DNA of 10,708 nt from NCBI GenBank assembly GCA_945952175.1, contig CAMFHW010000094.1:1-10708 (forward strand), in the 5' to 3' direction. The DNA comes from an uncultured Phenylobacterium sp. (lineage in GTDB: Bacteria; Pseudomonadota; Alphaproteobacteria; Caulobacterales; Caulobacteraceae). The number at the start of each line of letters is the position of its first letter. The first letter of the stretch is position 1. Positions 5,672-10,708 of this stretch are shown here, one piece after another. Below the pieces are notes generated by a model. It was not told where the DNA came from. It ran no database searches and saw only the letters and a program-made list of their open reading frames with translations. A program made the translations under genes and the position numbers.

Positions 5672-7360
5672 ATGGATCGACGGACCTTGCTGAGCACGAG
5701 CCTGGCGGCGCTGGCCCTGGCCGGGACCGCGCGGGCGGCGACACCGGCGCCGACCATCCTGTCCTCCGGCGGGCCGGGCAAGTACGCCGCGGCCCTGGAC
5801 GGAATCCAGGCCTATATGGAGCAGCACCGCCGCGACTACGGCCTGCCCGGCCTGGTGCTGAGCGTGGCCGACGGCGAAGGCTTCGCCGCGGTGCTGAGCT
5901 GCGGGTCTTCGGAGCTCGAAAGCCACAGCCAGACCGATCCCGGCCAGCTCTACCAGATCGGCTCGATCTCCAAGTCGGTCGCCGCCCTGGCCGCCTTCCG
6001 TCTGGCCGAGGCCGGCAAGTTCGACCTCGACGCCCCGGTGAAGCGGTTGCTGCCGGACCTGCCCCTCCCCGACCAGCCGGTGGTCACCTTCCGCCACCTG
6101 TTGCACCACACGGCGGGCCTGCCGGACGACGCGCCCTTCTTCCCACGCTCGCCGGACGGGCGGCTGTGGATCGCCAATCCGCCGGGTAAGGAATGGTCCT
6201 ACAGCAATCTCGGCTACCGCATGCTGGGCCTGGCCATGAGCCGCGCGACCGGCCGGCCGGTGGGCGAGATCCTGGAGGCCCAGGTGCTGGGTCCGCTCGG
6301 CATGACCCAGAGTCGCGGCGCCATCGTCGCCGCCGACCGCCCCCGCTATGCCGGCGGCTACAGCCCCTATTTCATCGACCGGCCCTATCCGCAGGCGGGC
6401 CGGCTGGCCCAGGCCCAGTGGGTGGACATGGTCGAGGCGGCGGGCTGCGTGGCCTCGACGGCCAGCGACATGAGCCGCTACCTCGCCTGGCTGATCGCCG
6501 CCTCGAACGGCAAGGGCGGGCCGCTGCTGTCGGAAGCCTCGGCCAAGCGCTTCTTCGAGGACAGCGCGCCGGCCCCCGGCTGGGCCGAGGGCGCGCGCTA
6601 CGCCAACGGCCTGGCGATCGTCCAGATCAAGGGCCGCACCCTGCTGCACCACACCGGCGGCATGACCAATTTCAGCTCGGCCCTGCACGTCGATCCCAAG
6701 TCCGGGGTCGGCGCCTTCGCCAGCACCAATGTCGGCGGCACGGGCTACCGGCCGCGTGACATCACCGCCCATGCCTGCGCCCTGATGACCGCCGCGCGAG
6801 ACGGCTCGGCGCCGTCGCGACCCGCCCCGACCCGGCCTCGCATCGCCAAGCCGGAGCTTTTCGTCGGCCGCTATTTCGGGACCGACGGGCGCAGCTTCGA
6901 GATCGCGGCGGAGGGCGAAGGCGGCCTCGCGCTCAGGATGGGCGGCGGGACCGACGTCCTCGAACCCGCCGGCGCGGGCCAGGTCCTCAGCCACCTGCCC
7001 GGCCTCGACCGCTACACCCTGGTGGCCGAGCGCGCGGGAGACAAGGTCGCGGCCCTGTGGTGGGGCCCGGTCCGGTTCGCGGCCGGCGCGGCGGCGCCCG
7101 CCCCGAAGATCCCTGCCGAGCTCGCGGCCCGCGTGGGCGACTATGTCAACGACAGCCCCTGGCTCGGCGTGATGCAGGTCATGGCCCGCCCCGACGGCCT
7201 CTACCTGTTCGGCTCGCGCAAGCTGGAAGCCCTGCCCGACGGCAGCTGGCGGCCCATCGACGACTCGCCCTCCCCCGAGCGCATCTGGTTCGACGCCCCC
7301 GTCGCCGGCCGCACCGCGCGCATGAGCTATTCCGGCGCGGACTTCGTGCGCCAGGGCTAG
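5672..7360 (+). CDS. Exported beta-lactamase-family (S12/class C-like) serine hydrolase with two C-terminal beta modules
   Basis: A 562-residue enzyme of the penicillin-binding/beta-lactamase superfamily, whose members act as esterases, D-amino-acid peptidases or beta-lactamases. Catalytic motifs are S98-I-S-K101 (nucleophile and base), Y177-S-N179, and H327-T-G329 in place of the K-T-G of true class C lactamases, which favours an esterase or peptidase. The N-terminus has a twin arginine (DRRTLL) followed by a hydrophobic stretch and A-R-A (residues 20-22), which looks like a Tat or Sec signal for export to the periplasm. The catalytic domain ends near 375. Two ~75-residue beta-rich modules follow, beginning at VGRYFG (398) and VGDYVN (488), similar to the tails common in this family. 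The ATG is set by GAGGGG six bases upstream. It is divergent from the sulfatase and convergent with the S9 gene. Substrate unknown. Confidence 0.9.
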   Translation: MDRRTLLSTSLAALALAGTARAATPAPTILSSGGPGKYAAALDGIQAYMEQHRRDYGLPGLVLSVADGEGFAAVLSCGSSELESHSQTDPGQLYQIGSISKSVAALAAFRLAEAGKFDLDAPVKRLLPDLPLPDQPVVTFRHLLHHTAGLPDDAPFFPRSPDGRLWIANPPGKEWSYSNLGYRMLGLAMSRATGRPVGEILEAQVLGPLGMTQSRGAIVAADRPRYAGGYSPYFIDRPYPQAGRLAQAQWVDMVEAAGCVASTASDMSRYLAWLIAASNGKGGPLLSEASAKRFFEDSAPAPGWAEGARYANGLAIVQIKGRTLLHHTGGMTNFSSALHVDPKSGVGAFASTNVGGTGYRPRDITAHACALMTAARDGSAPSRPAPTRPRIAKPELFVGRYFGTDGRSFEIAAEGEGGLALRMGGGTDVLEPAGAGQVLSHLPGLDRYTLVAERAGDKVAALWWGPVRFAAGAAAPAPKIPAELAARVGDYVNDSPWLGVMQVMARPDGLYLFGSRKLEALPDGSWRPIDDSPSPERIWFDAPVAGRTARMSYSGADFVRQG

Positions 7361-7365
7361 CACCC

Positions 7366-9279
7366 TCAACGCGGAGGATTGTTCCTTTCGAGGAACGCGG
7401 CCACGGCGGAGAGCGCCTGTTTGCGCGTCGCGCCATTCGTCAGCCAGTGGTCTTCGCCGGGCAGGGTGACGACCTCGACCGGCTTGCCGTCCGCCTGCAG
7501 CGCCTGGGCCATGCTCGCCGACTGGGCGGGGGGCGAGACGACGTCGTCGGTCCCGTGCACCAGCAGGATCGGCGCCGAGGCCTTGGCCGCCTGGGCGAGC
7601 GGCGAAATGGCCTTCAGCGAAGCCGCGTCAGGGTCTGTGGCGGCGAGATAGGTCGACCAGCGACGAAGGGCGCCGTTGAACCCCGATGTCCGACTCCAGG
7701 CCAGGAAGCGGCCGGGATCGGAAATACCCCCGACGGCCACGGCGCAGCGATAGACGCCCTGCTGGAGCGTGACCCCGGCAAGCGCGGCGTAGCCGCCATA
7801 GTCTTCGCCCATGATGCAGACGCCCTGAGGATCGACCACGCCCTGGTTCGCGAGTTCGCCCACCGCGTCGGAGAGGTCGGTCTGCATCGAGCGGCCCCAC
7901 TGGCCGTCGCCCGCCCTGCGCAGCGGAGCGCCAAGCCCCTCCGAGCCGCGATAGTTGAGCCTGAGCACGGCATATCCGCGGCTGGCGAGCCCCTGGACCC
8001 ACCAGTCGAATCCCGCCTCGTCGTGGCGCGCCGGTCCCGGATGGACCAGGACCACCAACTTCAGATCCTTCTCAGCGCGCCCGGCCGGAACCGTGAGATC
8101 GCCGTCCAAAGCCAAGCCATCGCGGGCCGTCGCGCGGAAAGGGCGCACCGGCGAGAGGTCCGCAGCCTTGAGCTCAGGATAGGCGTCACCTATCCAGCTC
8201 GAGCGCTTGGAGGCGAGATCGACCAGGGCATAGGCCGGGCCCGTGGTCGGGGAATCGACCCAGGCCACCAGCTTGCGATGGTCGTCGCTCCAGGAGATCA
8301 CCTTGACCCGGTCGCCCGGATAGGCCGCAGCGACAGCGTTCCAGATGGCCTGGTCCTGGGCCGCTTCGAGGTGCGCCCTGCGGACGCCGTTCTCCAGCGA
8401 GGACACGCCGATCAGCCGCCTCGACCCGGGCTCAAGGATCGGTTCGGCGCCGAGGCCCCAAGCGAGGGGTTCGCCCCAGGCGGGCGCGTCGGAAGAGATT
8501 TCCCGATACGCCCAGGCGCCGTCTTCCAGCGTCCGGACGAGGACGGAGCGACCGTCGCGGCCCAGGCCGACCACGACCGGCATGTCGGCCGGATCGACCT
8601 CCTCGCGCACCGTGACGAAGGCGCCGCGGCGCATCACCTTCAAGGCCCAGCGACGGCTGACCGGACTGAAATCCGTCATCGCGAGCGGCTGCCCGTCCAC
8701 TCCGACCAGCCAATCCCGGGTGTCGGGGAAGCCCTCATGTTCCCAGCGGGTGTGACCCTGGTCGAGGCCGACCCGAAGCAGGGCCATGTGGACCTTTTCG
8801 GCCTCCTCGACCAAGCCGGTCAGGTAGACCACCGGTCGACCTTCCACCTGGCGGGGCATCGGGGGATCGAAGACCGCGTTGACGACCAGGTGGACGTCGC
8901 TCAGCAACGGCCGCATCTTCCGCTGGGCCAGGTCGTAGTCATAGACGCGGCCGTATTCGCCCCGCTGGATCGACAGGTTGTTGGCCCCGCCCGTCAGGCT
9001 GGTGACGATGAGCAGGTGGCCAGGGCCAGCCCATTGCAGGTCGCGCACCTTCACGCCGGAGGAATCGAGCACCGACGTGACGCCCGAGGCGAGGTCACGG
9101 ATCGCGACCTTCCGTTGTTCGCCGTTGGTGACGATGAGGGCGAGGCTCGCGCCGTCCGGCGACAAGGCCGGGGCTTCGATAGCCGGCAGGCGGCCATAGG
9201 CGTCCAACGGCGCGGCGACGCAGGACACCGCCAAGCAAGCGCCCATCGCAACGGCGATGGCGAACAATCCAGGCTTCAA
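7366..9279 (-). CDS. S9 (prolyl-oligopeptidase-type) protein with catalytic Ser replaced by Asp
   Basis: A 637-residue exported protein of the S9 peptidase family. It has a signal peptide (residues 1 to about 23, ending C-V-A-A), an N-terminal seven-bladed-propeller-like domain to about residue 380, and a C-terminal alpha/beta hydrolase domain with HPGP (413-416), LASRGYAVLRLNYRGS and a nucleophile elbow. The elbow reads G-E-D493-Y-G-G where active members have G-x-S-Y-G-G; the codon is GAC at 7803-7801. The other triad residues are present: D579 (HGTDDVV) and H611 (GEDHW). HPGP also departs from the usual HGGP near the oxyanion hole. TTG 9279 is chosen because GGGGGAG (complement of 9287-9293) lies seven bases upstream and the signal peptide starts there. 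It lies 85 bases downstream of the M20 gene on the same strand, so co-transcription is possible. The family is certain; peptidase activity is doubtful. Confidence 0.88.
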   Translation of the reverse strand: MKPGLFAIAVAMGACLAVSCVAAPLDAYGRLPAIEAPALSPDGASLALIVTNGEQRKVAIRDLASGVTSVLDSSGVKVRDLQWAGPGHLLIVTSLTGGANNLSIQRGEYGRVYDYDLAQRKMRPLLSDVHLVVNAVFDPPMPRQVEGRPVVYLTGLVEEAEKVHMALLRVGLDQGHTRWEHEGFPDTRDWLVGVDGQPLAMTDFSPVSRRWALKVMRRGAFVTVREEVDPADMPVVVGLGRDGRSVLVRTLEDGAWAYREISSDAPAWGEPLAWGLGAEPILEPGSRRLIGVSSLENGVRRAHLEAAQDQAIWNAVAAAYPGDRVKVISWSDDHRKLVAWVDSPTTGPAYALVDLASKRSSWIGDAYPELKAADLSPVRPFRATARDGLALDGDLTVPAGRAEKDLKLVVLVHPGPARHDEAGFDWWVQGLASRGYAVLRLNYRGSEGLGAPLRRAGDGQWGRSMQTDLSDAVGELANQGVVDPQGVCIMGEDYGGYAALAGVTLQQGVYRCAVAVGGISDPGRFLAWSRTSGFNGALRRWSTYLAATDPDAASLKAISPLAQAAKASAPILLVHGTDDVVSPPAQSASMAQALQADGKPVEVVTLPGEDHWLTNGATRKQALSAVAAFLERNNPPR

Positions 9280-9323
9280 GTCTGAGCTCCCCCGAACCTG
9301 GAGCGAGACTGGCGTGACGGGCC

Positions 9324-9354
9324 GGCGGAGGCAACCCCAAGTGGCGCCCCCGCC
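9324..9354 (-). other. Hairpin between the M20 and S9 genes, possible attenuator
   Basis: On the - strand GGCGGGGGC and GCCTCCGCC can form a nine-pair stem with one G-U pair and a 13-base loop, just after the M20 stop. No run of T follows, so it is not a classical intrinsic terminator. It might stabilise an mRNA end or be chance in GC-rich DNA. Confidence 0.3.
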
Positions 9355-9364
9355 GTTCTTGGCT

Positions 9365-10708
9365 TTACTTCTGGGTCGCGTAGATCTTGACCACCTTGTA
9401 GAGGAAGTCGCGGCTCTCATAGAGCGAACGGACGCGGATGCGCTCGTTCAAGCCGTGGACGCCGTTGCCGTCCGGGTCGCCGAACGAGCCCGACAGGCCA
9501 TAGCTCGGAATGCCGGCGGCGTTGGTGAAGCGGCTGTCGGTGGCGCCGGTCGACATGGTCGGCACCAGCGGCACGCCCGGCCACATCTCCTTGGCCACCG
9601 CCTTCACCGGATCGACGATCTCCTTGGAGAGCGGCGGCGGCGGCGCGGTGGGGCTCGGCTCGCCGACCAGGGTCACGGCGATCTTGTCGTCGGCGAACAC
9701 CTTGACCAGCTGGTCGCGCACGTCGGTGATCTTCTCGCCGGGCAGGATGCGGCAATTGACGTTGGCCTGGGCCCGCTGCGGCAGGGCGTTGGGCGCATGG
9801 CCGGCATTGACCATGGTCGCCACGCAGGTGGTCCGCATCATCGAGTTGCGGCTGGCGTCGCGCGCGACGATGGCGGCGGCCGCGGCGTCGGTCGGGTCCT
9901 TGGCGAGCGCCGTCATGGCCGCGCCGCTCTCGCCGCCCTCGATCGGGCCCATGGCCGCGAAGTGGTTGCGGGTCGCCTCGTTGATGCGGATCGGGAAGTC
10001 GTAGGCGCCCAGGCGGGCGAGCGCGTTCGAGAGGTGATAGATCGCGTTGTCCTTCGACGGCCGCGAGGAGTGGCCGCCCGGATTGGTCGTGACCAGGGTG
10101 TAGTCCTGATAGACCTTCTCGCCGGCCTGGATGCCCAGGAACTGGCGCTCGCCCTTCTCGTTCAGCCGGCCGCCGGCGCCTTCATTGAGGGCGAACTGGG
10201 CGTCCATCAATTCGCGCTTGTTCTTCAGCAGCCACTCGACGCCGTCGAAGGTGTCGGAGGTCTCCTCGCCGCAGGTGAGCACCAGCTTGAGGCCGCGGCG
10301 GGGCTTGAAGCCCTCGGTCTTGAAGCGGACCATGCTGTCCGTGAAGATCGAGGCCATGGCTTTGTCGTCGCTGGCGCCGCGGGCATAGAAGTAGCCGTTC
10401 TCCTCGATCAGGGTGAAGGGATCGCGCTCCCAGTCGGCCCGGTTGGCCTCGACCACGTCGATGTGGGCGAGCAGCATGATCGGCTTCAGCTTGGCGTCGG
10501 TCCCGGCCAGGTTGGCGATCAGGGCGCCGAACTTCGGATGGTCCGGCGGAACCACCACGGTGACGTCCTTGTCCGCATAGCCGACCGCCCTCAGCCGCGC
10601 GCCCATCTTCTCGGCGGCGGCGGTGCAGCTGCCGACCGAAAGCGTGGTGTTGGTCTCCACCAGCTCCTTGTAGAGGTCGCGGAAGGCGAGCTGGTCGGGC
10701 CGCGGCGC
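9365..10708 (-). CDS. M20-family metallopeptidase (partial, 5' end outside the window)
   Basis: The visible 447 residues cover nearly all of a zinc-dependent M20/M28-clan amino- or carboxypeptidase. They start in the typical helix FRDLYKELVETNTT, and the frame is open to the right edge. Numbered from the first visible residue, the metal and catalytic residues are H82 and D84 (LLAHIDVV), D114 (RGASDDKA), E148-E149 (GEETS), E176 (LNEGAG) and H418 (NGVHGLNE). The GHSSRPSKDNAIYHL segment belongs to the lid/dimerisation domain inserted in the catalytic domain. Only some 30-45 residues, likely a signal peptide, should be missing compared with the ~480-residue exported relatives. It lies upstream of the S9 gene in the same direction. 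All catalytic positions are intact, so it is probably active. Peptide specificity cannot be read. Confidence 0.9.
   Translation of the reverse strand, partial: APRPDQLAFRDLYKELVETNTTLSVGSCTAAAEKMGARLRAVGYADKDVTVVVPPDHPKFGALIANLAGTDAKLKPIMLLAHIDVVEANRADWERDPFTLIEENGYFYARGASDDKAMASIFTDSMVRFKTEGFKPRRGLKLVLTCGEETSDTFDGVEWLLKNKRELMDAQFALNEGAGGRLNEKGERQFLGIQAGEKVYQDYTLVTTNPGGHSSRPSKDNAIYHLSNALARLGAYDFPIRINEATRNHFAAMGPIEGGESGAAMTALAKDPTDAAAAAIVARDASRNSMMRTTCVATMVNAGHAPNALPQRAQANVNCRILPGEKITDVRDQLVKVFADDKIAVTLVGEPSPTAPPPPLSKEIVDPVKAVAKEMWPGVPLVPTMSTGATDSRFTNAAGIPSYGLSGSFGDPDGNGVHGLNERIRVRSLYESRDFLYKVVKIYATQK

Noticed and set aside
5297..7369. A 690-codon open frame on the - strand opposite the serine hydrolase and the sulfatase start
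   Set aside because: Low-complexity antisense translation. The + strand frame has SxxK, YxN, HTG and a signal peptide.
9215..9235. Lipoprotein signal in the S9 protein (L-A-V-S-C at residues 16-20)
   Set aside because: Ala at -3 and Val at -2 fit a lipobox poorly. A plain signal peptide cleaved after C-V-A-A is at least as likely.
7057..9285. A 742-codon open frame on the + strand opposite the S9 gene
   Set aside because: Composition is that of a shadow frame with no motif; the S9 frame is unambiguous.
10660..10660. GTG as the start of the M20 gene
   Set aside because: It falls inside the conserved first helix (KELVETNTT) and the frame remains open to the window edge, so the gene is partial rather than starting here.

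Overview
The window looks like chromosome from a GC-rich alphaproteobacterium. I would guess Caulobacteraceae (Caulobacter or Phenylobacterium type) from the strong GC bias at third codon positions, the exported S9, M20 and beta-lactamase-family hydrolases, and the unrelated-looking AraC regulators. This placement is an inference from style, not from a marker gene. I see no tRNA, rRNA, CRISPR array, insertion sequence, integrase or plasmid function. Coding density is very high and no gap exceeds about 155 bases.

Left third (1-3307): three paralogous AraC-type transcription factors on the + strand. The first two overlap as a translationally coupled pair. The third stands alone. A small four-helix membrane protein of unknown function lies between them on the - strand, divergent from the third regulator.

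Middle (3309-7360): a long cytoplasmic-type arylsulfatase on the - strand and an exported beta-lactamase-fold serine hydrolase on the + strand share a 125-base divergent promoter region. That region holds a perfect 6+6 inverted repeat, GCTTGC-N6-GCAAGC. The same CTTGC core recurs four times in the region upstream of the third AraC gene, which suggests, without proving it, that one regulator controls both.

Right third (7366-10708): two hydrolases on the - strand. An M20 metallopeptidase, cut off by the right edge, lies upstream of an S9-type alpha/beta-hydrolase protein. In the S9 protein the catalytic serine of the G-x-S-x-G elbow is replaced by aspartate (GEDYGG) while the Asp and His of the triad are kept. 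This is the most unusual thing in the window and points to a pseudo-peptidase or an altered catalytic mechanism.

How they may work together: the set reads as a regulated hydrolytic (scavenging or catabolic) neighbourhood with sulfate-ester, ester or amide, and peptide hydrolysis under AraC control. No substrate can be read from the sequence. The strand order (+ + - + - + - -), with three convergent gene pairs whose stop codons touch or nearly touch, leaves no room for classical terminators between them.
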